A DNA stretch of 64,000 nt, taken from the NCBI RefSeq assembly GCF_002366715.1, contig NZ_DFBS01000022.1, positions 197,620 through 261,619 on the forward strand. Direction: 5' to 3'. The notes below the pieces were generated by a model. It was not told where the DNA came from and did no database searches. It saw nothing but the letters and a program-made list of their open reading frames with translations. Positions 50,989 to 59,606 of the stretch are shown piece by piece; position 1 is the stretch's first letter; each line of letters opens with the position of its first letter. Position numbers and translations under genes: made by a program. Source of the stretch: Halomonas sp. UBA3074 (GTDB lineage Bacteria > Pseudomonadota > Gammaproteobacteria > Pseudomonadales > Halomonadaceae).

Positions 50989-52188
50989 ATGACTCAGGTT
51001 TCCCTGCCCTTCACACGCGAAGAGTATGCTACCCGCTTGTGGAAAGTGCGTGCTGAAATGGCCAGTCGAGGCATTGACGTATTGATCGTCAGTGACCCTT
51101 CCAATATGGCTTGGCTAACCGGCTACGACGGTTGGTCGTTTTATGTGCATCAGTGTGTGCTGGTGGGCCTTGAAGGCGAGCCGGTATGGTTCGGGCGGCG
51201 CATGGATGCCAACGGTGCGCTGCGCACCTGCTGGATTGATCCCGACAACATTACTTACTACCCGGATTATTACGTGCAGAATCCGGATATGCATCCGATG
51301 GAGTACTTGGCTCAGTCGATCATGCCTGATCGCGGCTGGCACTTGGGCGTCGTCGGCATGGAGATGGATAATTACTACTTCTCTGCCAAGGCGTATCTGA
51401 GCCTGCTTAAAGAGCTGCCTCATGCGCGGTTTATGGATGCCAACGCGCTGGTCAACTGGTGCCGGGCGATCAAGTCGCCGCAAGAAGTCGCCTACATGCG
51501 CATTGCCGCCAAGATCGTGGAAGGCATGCATACGCGTATTCTCGAGGTGATTGAGCCAGGCTTGCCGAAGAGCAAGCTGGTGTCGGAAATTTACCGCGTC
51601 GGCATTGAAGGCTTTGTGGATGAGAACGGCAAAGTCTTTGGCGGTGATTATCCTGCCATCGTACCCATGCTGCCCACCGGTAAAGATGCCGCTGCGCCGC
51701 ACCTAACCTGGGACGATACGCCGTTTCGCAAAGGCGAGGGCACCTTCTTTGAGATTGCCGGGGTGTTTAAACGCTACCATGCGCCGATGTCGCGAACCGT
51801 GTTCCTGGGCACGCCGCCCACTGACTTCATCCGCGCCGAATCAGCGCTGCTGGAAGGTATCGAAAATGGCTTAGCGGTGGCCAAACCCGGCAACCGCACG
51901 GCGGATATCGCCATGGCGCTGGGTGCGGCGATGGATAAGTACGGTTTTGACCGCGGCGGCGCCCGCTGTGGTTATCCCATCGGTATTTCGTACCCCCCCG
52001 ACTGGGGTGAGCGCACCATGAGCCTGCGTCCCTCCGATGACACTATTCTGGAGCCCGGCATGACCTTCCACTTTATGCCTGGGCTCTGGGAAGAAAACTG
52101 GGGCCTGGAAATTACCGAAAGCATTTTGATTACCGACGATGGCTGCGAAACCCTGGCCAATTTTCCGCGCCAGCTGTTTGTTAAGTAG
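50989..52188 (+). CDS. doeA: Ectoine hydrolase
   Basis: A 399-residue M24 (creatinase/aminopeptidase P fold) enzyme that opens the ectoine ring to N-alpha-acetyl-L-2,4-diaminobutyrate, the first step of ectoine degradation. An N-terminal creatinase-like domain (about 10-165; SDPSNMAWLTGYDGWSFYVHQ) is followed by the pita-bread domain (GTFFEIAGVFKRYHAPMSRT, GMTFHFMPGLWEENWGLEITE). The start at 50989 (MTQVSLPF) gives the length of the Halomonas elongata enzyme and has a GGCGAG upstream; an ATG at 50974 adds five residues. It heads the doeA-doeB-doeX unit. Confidence 0.95.
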   Translation: MTQVSLPFTREEYATRLWKVRAEMASRGIDVLIVSDPSNMAWLTGYDGWSFYVHQCVLVGLEGEPVWFGRRMDANGALRTCWIDPDNITYYPDYYVQNPDMHPMEYLAQSIMPDRGWHLGVVGMEMDNYYFSAKAYLSLLKELPHARFMDANALVNWCRAIKSPQEVAYMRIAAKIVEGMHTRILEVIEPGLPKSKLVSEIYRVGIEGFVDENGKVFGGDYPAIVPMLPTGKDAAAPHLTWDDTPFRKGEGTFFEIAGVFKRYHAPMSRTVFLGTPPTDFIRAESALLEGIENGLAVAKPGNRTADIAMALGAAMDKYGFDRGGARCGYPIGISYPPDWGERTMSLRPSDDTILEPGMTFHFMPGLWEENWGLEITESILITDDGCETLANFPRQLFVK

Positions 52189-52205
52189 CGGTTTGTTAAG
52201 TAGCT
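52176..52205. repeat. 15-bp tandem duplication at the 3' end of doeA
   Basis: GTTTGTTAAGTAGC(G/T) occurs twice in direct succession. The unit is five codons long and contains the doeA stop, so the last codons and stop of doeA are repeated in frame just after the gene. It is probably a slippage event. Confidence 0.75.
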
Positions 52206-52227
52206 GTTTGAAAAAAAGGAACCTCCC

Positions 52228-53259
52228 ATGACCGATCAACCGACTCAACTGCGGCCAAGCCCCATTTCCGCCACCGTGGATTTCGACGCCGATGGCGTGC
52301 AGCACGGCTTTTTAAAACTGCCGATCTCGACCGATGAATCGGCCTGGGGCGCGGTAATGATCCCCGTCACGGTGGTGAAGAACGGCGAAGGCCCCACCGC
52401 GCTATTAACTGGCGGCAACCACGGCGATGAGTACGAAGGCATTACCTCCCTGCTGAAACTCTCTTCAACGCTGAAAGCGGAAGACGTCTCTGGCCGAGTC
52501 ATTATCGTTCCCTGCATGAATACCCCAGCGGTGATGGCAGGCAAGCGCACCTCTCCGATGGATAAAGGTAACCTGAACCGCAGCTTCCCCGGCGACCCCA
52601 ACGGAAGCGTCACGCCGCAGATTGCCGACTACTTTACCCGCGTGCTGGTGCCGATGAGTGATGTGGTGCTCGACCTTCACTCGGGCGGTCGCACGCTGGA
52701 TATTCTGCCCTTTGGCGCCTCCCATGTGCTGGATGATAAAACCCAGCAGCAGTCCGCGCTGGAAGGCGCCAAAGCGTTTGGCGCCCCCTATGCCATGGTG
52801 ATGTTCGAGCTGGACGCCGAGAGACTCTTCGACACGGCCTGTGAGCGCCAGGGCAAAGTGTTCGTGGCCACCGAACTGGGGGGCGGCGGCACCTCGACGC
52901 CGCAAAGTATCGCCATCGCCGAGCGCGGTGTACGCAACTTCTTAATCCATTACGGCTTGGTAGCAGGCGACGTTGAAACGCCGCAAGGCGGGCAGATGTA
53001 TCTCGATATGCCCGATGCCAGCTGCTACGTGCAGAGCCAGCATTCAGGCGTATTAGAGCTATTGGTGGCGCTGGGCGACGAGGTGAAGAAGGGCCAAACC
53101 ATTGCCTACGTGTATGACATGACCCGCAGCGGTACCGCCCCGGTGGCGTACAAAGCCGAGCGCGACGGCATTCTGATGGCCCGCCGTGCGCCTTCGCTCA
53201 TCAATATGGGAGACACCCTGGCGGTGATCGCCGATGTTGTTGAACGCCTGGAGGCTTAG
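52228..53259 (+). CDS. doeB: N-alpha-acetyl-L-2,4-diaminobutyrate deacetylase
   Basis: A 343-residue zinc enzyme of the AstE/AspA (M14-like) family that removes acetate from N-alpha-acetyl-diaminobutyrate, the second step of ectoine degradation. The zinc ligands are His65 and Glu68 (GGNHGDEYEG) and His151 (LDLHSGGR). NLNRSFPGDP binds the substrate carboxylate. The C-terminal ~90 residues have a biotinyl/lipoyl-like beta fold (LVALGDEVKKGQTIAYVYD). AGGA precedes the ATG by 8 bases, 39 bases after doeA, so the two are co-transcribed. Confidence 0.95.
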   Translation: MTDQPTQLRPSPISATVDFDADGVQHGFLKLPISTDESAWGAVMIPVTVVKNGEGPTALLTGGNHGDEYEGITSLLKLSSTLKAEDVSGRVIIVPCMNTPAVMAGKRTSPMDKGNLNRSFPGDPNGSVTPQIADYFTRVLVPMSDVVLDLHSGGRTLDILPFGASHVLDDKTQQQSALEGAKAFGAPYAMVMFELDAERLFDTACERQGKVFVATELGGGGTSTPQSIAIAERGVRNFLIHYGLVAGDVETPQGGQMYLDMPDASCYVQSQHSGVLELLVALGDEVKKGQTIAYVYDMTRSGTAPVAYKAERDGILMARRAPSLINMGDTLAVIADVVERLEA

Positions 53260-53267
53260 CGCCCGGC

Positions 53268-53744
53268 ATGATGAAATTGGACCGTTTTGATCTCAAAATC
53301 CTCGACATCCTCTCCCGTGACGGGCGGATCACCAAGTCCAAGCTGGCCGAGGCGATCAACCTCTCGGTCAGCCCCTGTTGGGAGCGGGTAAAACGGCTGG
53401 AAAAGGCGGGGGTTATCGAAGGGTACACCGCCCGTATCAATGCGGACGTGCTGGTGCCACGCAACCCCGTCTGGGTACAGATCGAACTCAAGCAGCACAA
53501 CGCTGAAAGCTTCACTCGTTTTGAAGCGCTGGTGATGCAAACCCCTGAGGTGACCGAGTGTGTGGCCGTAGGCGGCGGCGTCGATTACCTCGTTAAGTTT
53601 GAAGCGCGCACCATCGATAGCTATCAGCGCTTAATGGATAAGTGGCTGGTGTCTGAAGCGGGGATTGAACGCTATTTCACCTATATCGTCACCAAAACCG
53701 TCAAACGTGAGCCAATTGGCATCGATAGCGACGTAGGCTACTAA
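53268..53744 (+). CDS. doeX: DoeX, Lrp/AsnC-family regulator of ectoine catabolism
   Basis: A 158-residue Lrp/AsnC regulator. The helix-turn-helix (about 5-60) contains DLKILDILSRDGRITKSKLAEAINLS; the RAM ligand domain (about 70-150) has VTECVAVGGGVDYLVKFEA. It starts 8 bases after doeB, so it belongs to the same transcript. By analogy with H. elongata it senses an ectoine breakdown intermediate and controls the doe genes. A second ATG one codon in is equally possible. Its stop overlaps the convergent diguanylate cyclase by 4 bases. Confidence 0.94.
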   Translation: MMKLDRFDLKILDILSRDGRITKSKLAEAINLSVSPCWERVKRLEKAGVIEGYTARINADVLVPRNPVWVQIELKQHNAESFTRFEALVMQTPEVTECVAVGGGVDYLVKFEARTIDSYQRLMDKWLVSEAGIERYFTYIVTKTVKREPIGIDSDVGY

Positions 53745-54991
53745 GCATTATCGGCGTCAATGCTATAAGTCGGTAACGGGGGAAGGGCGCTACCCGTGGC
53801 GTGTGAGCCGTAGCGCACCCGGTTGCGCCCCTCGCGCTTGGCTTCATAAAGCGCGATATCGGCCGCTTTTATTAATCTTTCTAACTCAGTTGCCGGGTCG
53901 AACGGCCCAGCACAAACGCCCACGCTGACCGTTACCTTACCCTCTTGAGTCGGCTGGTGGGGAATAGCCAAGCTGGCTACTGTGTGGCGAATGTTTTCCG
54001 CCAGGGCGAGGGCACAGCGTGGCCGCGGGCTGTGTTCGGAACGCAAAATGAGGAACTCTTCGCCGCCAAAGCGGCACGCCATATCATCTGCGTCGCAGGC
54101 TTTACGAATCGCGCTGGCAATGGCGCGCAAGCAGCGATCCCCTTCGGCGTGGCCATAATAGTCGTTAAAGGTTTTGAAGTAGTCCACATCGACAATAATG
54201 ACCGCAAGGAAGCTTTGCCTGGGTGGCTGTTGCTGTAACGCCGCCGCATGGCGATCAAGGGCGCGCCGATTGGCAAGCCCTGTTAGCGGGTCGACATGGG
54301 AAATTCTCTCAAGCTCTGCATTGCGTGCAGCCAACTCTTCGCGAAGTGTTTCCACACTTACATTTTCCAAGTAGAGCCGCAGTGATTCTGCGCAAAAACG
54401 GTAGTTGGCCATCAACGTCAATACCAGCACCGGTACACTCAGCGCCAGATGGTTCATCACATAGCTGCTATTAGCCCCGGCTAAAAAACCGACCGTGGCA
54501 TACAGGCACGCGAAAACAAAAAGCGAACCGTAGAGGCCGTATTCAAAAGGCGGGATGAGGACAATGGTCAGCACCATTAGAAATACCAGGCCCGCGTAAA
54601 AGTAGCTCAAGACATGCGGGTTCTGTGAGCCGAGCAGAACGGCGCACCACACCACTGTGGCAAGGCATACCACCAACACAGCGGCCAGTTCTTTGCGCCG
54701 TATAGACACTGGGCGCTTGTAATAAGCAAAGAGCATGACTGTGGGTGGCCCGACGATGAGGAAGCGCAGTAACACCGAGCGGGTAGCGACATCAGGTAGC
54801 AAAAAAATATCGACCAGCGTATAAGAAAAATAGAACAGTGCCAGTAGCGACGTGTGCAAATGCAATGACCGCAGACGCTCATCGTGACGGTCAATATCGT
54901 ACTTTTGGCGTACCGTCATTGTGCCGATACGTTGTGAGAGCTGCTGGTAATAGGAAAGTCGAAACACGTTCACCCTCACACGGTTCGCCAA
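53741..54991 (-). CDS. Membrane-bound diguanylate cyclase
   Basis: A ~416-residue protein with about six membrane helices (about residues 45-200) and a C-terminal GGDEF domain (about 235-395). The active site is RFGGEEF, and HVDPLTGLANRRAL marks the domain start. It should make c-di-GMP from GTP at the inner membrane. I see no RxxD inhibitory site at the usual place. The membrane part may be a sensor domain but has no motif I recognise. The start is uncertain: the open frame begins with TTG at 54991, while a GTG at 54967 follows GAGGG. It lies on the opposite strand inside the ectoine cluster, between doeX and doeC. Confidence 0.9.
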   Translation of the reverse strand: MANRVRVNVFRLSYYQQLSQRIGTMTVRQKYDIDRHDERLRSLHLHTSLLALFYFSYTLVDIFLLPDVATRSVLLRFLIVGPPTVMLFAYYKRPVSIRRKELAAVLVVCLATVVWCAVLLGSQNPHVLSYFYAGLVFLMVLTIVLIPPFEYGLYGSLFVFACLYATVGFLAGANSSYVMNHLALSVPVLVLTLMANYRFCAESLRLYLENVSVETLREELAARNAELERISHVDPLTGLANRRALDRHAAALQQQPPRQSFLAVIIVDVDYFKTFNDYYGHAEGDRCLRAIASAIRKACDADDMACRFGGEEFLILRSEHSPRPRCALALAENIRHTVASLAIPHQPTQEGKVTVSVGVCAGPFDPATELERLIKAADIALYEAKREGRNRVRYGSHATGSALPPLPTYSIDADNA

Positions 54992-55352
54992 ACAATAATG
55001 TCATCGCCTTGTTATAGCGGTAAGGCTAACTTTATTAAAGAGAAGCCAAGCTTAACCGAGAAATTACTTGGATGGCGCTGAAATATTTATTTGCAACAAT
55101 TGTTTAGCTTTGTCTGTGAGCGTCGCGCTGTCGTCTCGAAGCGTAAAATGAACGCTTCACCAAAAAAAACCACTGCCAAACGCTCATCGACAAAAAAAGT
55201 CGCGTGATAAGTCTCGGTTTTCAAAAACACTTCGTGGGCACTCTCCGATAACCTGGGTGCATTCAACGGCAAGGTGCATGACCGCTTGCTGACAATGCCA
55301 CACAGTTTCTGCAGCGCTCGGTTAGCCAGACTGCATTTAAGGGGAGGTTCCC
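54992..55352. promoter_or_regulatory. Intergenic region upstream of doeC with an inverted repeat
   Basis: 361 bases between the diguanylate cyclase and doeC, holding both divergent promoters. A perfect 7-7-7 inverted repeat, GAAGCGT/ACGCTTC, lies at 55138-55158, and a palindrome AACAATTGTT at 55095-55104. Either could be an operator, for example for DoeX; this is inference. A minus-strand open frame of ~90 codons crosses the region and its start overlaps the doeC start; I do not accept it as a gene. Confidence 0.4.
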
Positions 55353-56849
55353 ATGACCACACTATCGACCACGCTTGCCAAGCGCCTGGAAGATCCGCGT
55401 CTGTTCCGGCAGTACGCTTATGTGGACGGTAAATGGACTCACGGCGAAGGCGGTCGCGAAGAGGCGGTTTACGATCCCGCTACCAATGAAGCCATTGGTC
55501 ATATTCCGCTGCTGGAAGCCGAACAAATTACTGCCGCTGTCGATGCCGCGGAAGCCGCTTTTGTTCACTGGCGGGCACTGCGTGCCGACGAGCGCTGTGA
55601 GCGCCTGCTGGCCTGGTACGATCTGATCCAAGCCAACCGTGAAGACCTCGCCACCATCATGACCTTGGAGCAGGGCAAACCGCTGCCCGATGCCCGTGGT
55701 GAAGTAGAGTACGGCGCAAGCTTCGTGCGCTGGTTCGCCGAAGAGGGCAAACGCACCTACGGCGAGACCATCCCCAGCCATATTCCTAATGCATCGCTCG
55801 GTACCATTAAAGAGCCGGTGGGCATTGCCGCGATGATTACGCCGTGGAACTTCCCGTTGGCGATGATTACCCGTAAAGCTGCCGCCGCGCTGGCCGCAGG
55901 TTGCCCGGTGATTGTGAAGCCGGCCAATGAAACGCCTTACTCGGCGTTGGCGCTGGCGGAACTGGCTGAGCGCGCAGGAATCCCGGCGGGTATTTTCAAC
56001 GTCGTGCTGGGTGACCCAGCGGAAGTCTCCAAAATTCTGTGTGGCGAGTCGCGTATTCGGGCACTCTCGTTCACCGGTTCCACCCGTGTTGGCCGCTTGC
56101 TGATCGAGCAGAGCGCCAACACCGTCAAGCGGCTTTCCCTGGAGCTGGGCGGCAATGCGCCGTTTATCGTGGGGCCGGATATGGACCCAAAACAGGCTGC
56201 CTACGCAGCGGTCGACGCCAAGTTTCAAACGGCGGGTCAGGACTGCCTGGCTGCCAACCGTATTCTGGTTCACGAATCCATTCATGATGAATTCGTCGAG
56301 CAGTTCGCCGAGCGAATGGCGGCACTCACCGTGGGTAATGGCCTGCAAAGCGAGATAGACTTGGGCCCGCTGATCCACCGCCAGGCAGTGGAAAAAGCGT
56401 CGGCGATTGTCGATGACGCCATTTCCAAAGGTGCCAAAATGATTGGCGGTGACCAAAGCCAAGCGCTGGGTGATAACTTCTTTATGCCGGTGATGCTGAC
56501 CGGCGTCACGCCCAAAATGAAAGTGTGGCGAGAAGAGAACTTTGCCCCCGTGGCCGGTATTACTGCCTATAGCACTGACGATGAAGTCATCGAAATGGCC
56601 AACGACACCGAATACGGCCTAGCTGCGTACATCTACACCCACGATATCCGCCGCATTTGGAAGCTGATGCGCGCACTCGAGTACGGCATGGTCAGCGTCA
56701 ATTCCGTGAAAATGACCGGCCCGCCGGTACCCTTTGGCGGCGTGAAACAGTCCGGCCTTGGTCGTGAAGGTGGCGCCACGGGTATCGATGAGTATCTGGA
56801 AACGAAATATTACTGCTTGGGCGCGCTGGGTTCAGTCTCAGGCAGCTAA
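55353..56849 (+). CDS. doeC: Aspartate-semialdehyde dehydrogenase of ectoine catabolism
   Basis: A 498-residue aldehyde dehydrogenase of the succinate-semialdehyde dehydrogenase-like branch. It oxidises the semialdehyde formed by DoeD to aspartate with NAD(P). PWNFPLAM is the cofactor-site motif, Glu264 is in LELGGNAPF and the nucleophile Cys298 in QDCLAANR. GGGGAGG lies 5 bases before the ATG. It is downstream of doeABX and directly upstream of doeD. Without the context a GabD call would be reasonable. Confidence 0.92.
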   Translation: MTTLSTTLAKRLEDPRLFRQYAYVDGKWTHGEGGREEAVYDPATNEAIGHIPLLEAEQITAAVDAAEAAFVHWRALRADERCERLLAWYDLIQANREDLATIMTLEQGKPLPDARGEVEYGASFVRWFAEEGKRTYGETIPSHIPNASLGTIKEPVGIAAMITPWNFPLAMITRKAAAALAAGCPVIVKPANETPYSALALAELAERAGIPAGIFNVVLGDPAEVSKILCGESRIRALSFTGSTRVGRLLIEQSANTVKRLSLELGGNAPFIVGPDMDPKQAAYAAVDAKFQTAGQDCLAANRILVHESIHDEFVEQFAERMAALTVGNGLQSEIDLGPLIHRQAVEKASAIVDDAISKGAKMIGGDQSQALGDNFFMPVMLTGVTPKMKVWREENFAPVAGITAYSTDDEVIEMANDTEYGLAAYIYTHDIRRIWKLMRALEYGMVSVNSVKMTGPPVPFGGVKQSGLGREGGATGIDEYLETKYYCLGALGSVSGS

Positions 56850-56877
56850 TCGTCAAGTCGACAATAATTTAAAACAT

Positions 56878-56902
56878 CCTCCCTGCAATGCGGGGAGGTT
56901 TT
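56878..56902 (+). terminator. Hairpin between doeC and doeD (weak terminator or attenuator)
   Basis: A 9-bp stem, CCTCCCTGC/GCGGGGAGG with one G-T pair and a 3-base loop, followed by only four T. It may lower read-through into doeD. Confidence 0.6.
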
Positions 56903-56921
56903 ACCGTACAGAGAGAACGTT

Positions 56922-58355
56922 ATGAGCTTGCATCAGGATCTGATCGAACGCGATCGTAAAGTCACCTTTCACGCCTCTACTCACCTGCGCGATTTCGCCC
57001 ACGGCGATTTGCCGGGCCGCGTGATTACCGGTGGTAAAGGCATCAACATCGTGGATAAGGATGGCCGGGAGTTTATCGACGGTTTTGCGGGACTTTACTG
57101 CGTCAACATCGGCTACGGTCGTACCGAAGTCGCCGAAGCGATCTATAAGCAGGCGCTCGAACTCTCTTATTATCACACTTACGTTGGCCACTCTAACGAG
57201 CCGCAGATCGAACTTTCCGAGCGCATTCTAAAAATCGCTGGGATGAATATGTCCAAGGTCTACTACGGTATGTCCGGCTCGGACGCCAACGAAACCCAGC
57301 TCAAGATCGTGCGTTACTACAATAACGTGCTGGGTCGTCCGCAGAAGAAAAAAGTCATCTCGCGCATGCGCGGTTATCACGGTTCCGGCATTGCCTCTGG
57401 CTCGCTGACCGGACTTAAAGCGTTCCATGATCACTTCGACCTGCCGATTGACACTATTCGTCATACCGAAGCGCCGCACTACTACCTGCGCGCCGCCGAA
57501 CAGCACGGCATGACCGAACTCGAGTTCTCTGCTTACTGCGCCGACAAGCTGGAAGCGATGATTCTGGAAGAAGGGCCGGATACCGTGGCCGCCTTTATCG
57601 GTGAACCGGTCTTGGGCACGGGCGGTATTGTGCCGCCGCCAGAAGGTTACTGGGATGCCATTCAAGCCGTGTTGGCGAAATATGACGTGCTGCTGATCGC
57701 CGATGAAGTGGTATGTGGCTTTGGCCGTACCGGCTCCGATTTCGGCAGCCACCACTACAATATGAAGCCTGACTTGGTCACGATTGCTAAAGGGTTAACC
57801 AGCGCTTATCAGCCACTTTCTGGCGTGATTGTCGGTGAGAAAGTATGGCAAGTGCTTGAGCAGGGCACCGGTGAGTATGGCCCCATCGGCCACGGCTGGA
57901 CCTACTCTGGCCACGCCCTGGGCTGTGCGGCCGGGCTGGCTAACTTGGATATCATCGAGCGTGAAAACCTTGTAGGTAATGCCGCCGAAACTGGGGCTTA
58001 CTTCCAGCAGCAGCTAAAGACTAATTTTGAAGGCCATCCGCTGCTGGGCGACGTGCGCGGTGTTGGCCTGATGGCCGCCCTTGAGTTCTCGCCGGATGCC
58101 AAGCAGCGCCTGCACTTCGACCCTGCATTGAAAGTAGGCCCGCGTGTAGCGGCAGCGGCCATGGAAGAGAACCTGATTGCCCGCGCCATGCCACAAGGCG
58201 ATATCCTTGGCTTTGCACCACCGCTCACCATCAACCGTGGTGAAGTGGACGAAATGATTGGCCGCGCCAAGCGAGCGATTGACCGTATCGCCGATGAGCT
58301 AACACGCTCAGGCGATCTGAAAACGGGCCAGCAAGAGGCAGCCTTTACCGTTTGA
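56922..58355 (+). CDS. doeD: Diaminobutyrate aminotransferase of ectoine catabolism
   Basis: A 477-residue class III (omega) aminotransferase using pyridoxal phosphate. It removes the side-chain amino group of L-2,4-diaminobutyrate to give aspartate semialdehyde. The cofactor Lys is Lys290 in TIAKGLTSAYQPLSG; MSGSDANETQLKIVRYYNN binds the phosphate and LIADEVVCGFGRTGSDFG holds the Asp that contacts the ring. AGAGAGAAC precedes the ATG. It follows doeC by 72 bases. Many such enzymes are labelled putrescine or beta-alanine aminotransferases; the neighbours decide the call here. Confidence 0.93.
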   Translation: MSLHQDLIERDRKVTFHASTHLRDFAHGDLPGRVITGGKGINIVDKDGREFIDGFAGLYCVNIGYGRTEVAEAIYKQALELSYYHTYVGHSNEPQIELSERILKIAGMNMSKVYYGMSGSDANETQLKIVRYYNNVLGRPQKKKVISRMRGYHGSGIASGSLTGLKAFHDHFDLPIDTIRHTEAPHYYLRAAEQHGMTELEFSAYCADKLEAMILEEGPDTVAAFIGEPVLGTGGIVPPPEGYWDAIQAVLAKYDVLLIADEVVCGFGRTGSDFGSHHYNMKPDLVTIAKGLTSAYQPLSGVIVGEKVWQVLEQGTGEYGPIGHGWTYSGHALGCAAGLANLDIIERENLVGNAAETGAYFQQQLKTNFEGHPLLGDVRGVGLMAALEFSPDAKQRLHFDPALKVGPRVAAAAMEENLIARAMPQGDILGFAPPLTINRGEVDEMIGRAKRAIDRIADELTRSGDLKTGQQEAAFTV

Positions 58356-58377
58356 TAGCCTGTTTTAGCTTCCAAAT

Positions 58378-58405
58378 CGCCGCTGCCCAGTGCAGCGGCG
58401 TTTTT
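58378..58405 (+). terminator. Intrinsic terminator after doeD
   Basis: A perfect 9-bp stem (CGCCGCTGC/GCAGCGGCG, 5-base loop) followed by five T, 22 bases after the stop. Confidence 0.9.
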
Positions 58406-58460
58406 GTTAGCTATGCTCAATTCAGTCATAAGCCATTCGATAGTCAAGGAGTAGCCAACG

Positions 58461-59138
58461 ATGCAACCGGTATTAGCCTTCGATGTATACGGCACGCTAA
58501 TCGATACCCAGGGAGTCAAGGTTGAGCTAGAACGACGCTTGAAGGATGCTTCTCAAGCAGGCGCGTTTGCCCGCCGCTGGCGCGAAAAGCAGCTTGAATA
58601 TAGCTTTCGTCGCGGTCTGATGGGCGCTTATATCCCGTTTTCGGAATGTACACTTGAGGCGCTGATATTCGTTGACCGGGCGCTACAGACAGGCCTTTCA
58701 GAGAATGACCGCGATCACCTAATGTCGGTGTATGGAGAGCTTCCTGCCTTTGCAGATGTGGTGCCCGCCCTCGACCAGTTTCGTGATGCAGGCATCCGCT
58801 GCGTGGCGTTTTCCAATGGTACGGCTGATGCCGTGACTCAGTTACTAACTCGGGCTGGCGTTGAGAGCCATATGGACGATGTGATCAGCGCTGACGAAAT
58901 CAAACGCTTCAAGCCTGATCCCGCCGTGTATTCACACCTGCGAAGCCGCTTAGAAACCCGCCCGGAACATACCTGGCTGATTTCCAGCAACCCTTTCGAC
59001 GTCATTGGCGCCACCCATGCCGGGTTGCGCAGTGCTTGGATACGGCGCAGTTCGGATGCTCCCTTTGACCCCTGGGCAATCGAGCCCGATATGACGGTTA
59101 CCGATCTGGAAGCACTAGCCGAACGCATTATCCGTTAA
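58461..59138 (+). CDS. L-2-haloacid dehalogenase (HAD superfamily)
   Basis: A 225-residue HAD-fold type II haloacid dehalogenase. Catalytic residues are all in place: Asp8 (FDVYGTLID), Arg41 (WREKQLEYSFRR), Ser118-Asn119 (FSNGT), Lys151 (RFKPDP), and Ser175, Asn177 and Asp180 (ISSNPFDVIGA). The substrate-site Arg41 and the SSNPFD motif distinguish it from phosphatases. It hydrolyses short 2-haloacids with inversion to 2-hydroxyacids. AGGAG lies 9 bases before the ATG. Upstream is the doeD terminator; downstream, 61 bases away, is the ABM-luxS pair on the same strand. Confidence 0.9.
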   Translation: MQPVLAFDVYGTLIDTQGVKVELERRLKDASQAGAFARRWREKQLEYSFRRGLMGAYIPFSECTLEALIFVDRALQTGLSENDRDHLMSVYGELPAFADVVPALDQFRDAGIRCVAFSNGTADAVTQLLTRAGVESHMDDVISADEIKRFKPDPAVYSHLRSRLETRPEHTWLISSNPFDVIGATHAGLRSAWIRRSSDAPFDPWAIEPDMTVTDLEALAERIIR

Positions 59139-59199
59139 GCTGTCAACGAGCAGCATGGCAGCGCATAATAGTGCACGTTTATCGATCTAGGATTCAAAA

Positions 59200-59547
59200 A
59201 TGTCAGAGAAAATTTACTGTATCGCTGGTTTTAAACCCAAGCCAGGTAAAGAAGAAGCGGTGTTTAAAGCGCTTCAGTCATTAGAGCCAAATACCCACCG
59301 CGAAGATGCGTGCATTCACTATACGGTCACGCGTCAGATCGATAATCCTTTCGCTCAAGGCACCAGTTATCCAATCGTTTTTCACGAGATTTGGGCCAGC
59401 CGTGAAGAGTTCGAAGCGCACTGCCAGCGCAAAGAGATTCAAGACTTCTTCGCCAAGCACGTTGAGTCACCCGATGGCGATATCGAAGATGCTAACGTGT
59501 GCGTTTACACCGATGAGCCATGGAATTTTGACGCGCCCAAGGTATAA
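59200..59547 (+). CDS. ABM-domain protein (putative quinol monooxygenase), upstream of luxS
   Basis: A 115-residue dimeric alpha+beta barrel protein of the antibiotic-biosynthesis-monooxygenase family. Visible features are the first strand YCIAGFKPKPGKEEAVFKALQSL and a FHEIWASREEFEAHCQ segment in the usual places. Members act without cofactor on quinols, and LsrG, the enzyme that processes phospho-AI-2 (phospho-DPD), has this fold. The gene is 59 bases upstream of luxS on the same strand without a terminator, so the two are probably co-transcribed. A role in handling the LuxS product DPD is an attractive guess; detoxification of quinones is the alternative. Confidence 0.82.
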   Translation: MSEKIYCIAGFKPKPGKEEAVFKALQSLEPNTHREDACIHYTVTRQIDNPFAQGTSYPIVFHEIWASREEFEAHCQRKEIQDFFAKHVESPDGDIEDANVCVYTDEPWNFDAPKV

Positions 59548-59606
59548 CCCAAGCGTGTAGAATAGGCCAACGAGCTAAACAGAAGCTGAACGGAAAAGGA
59601 GCCAAC

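Noticed and set aside
55087..55362. A ~91-codon minus-strand frame in the doeC upstream region.
   Set aside because: Its start overlaps the doeC start, there is no ribosome site, and the only support is fair-looking composition in the C-terminal half. I left it as intergenic.
55362..56462. A 366-codon minus-strand open frame opposite doeC.
   Set aside because: The plus-strand ALDH has full motifs. The antisense frame is a composition effect of GC-rich codons and has no recognisable domain.
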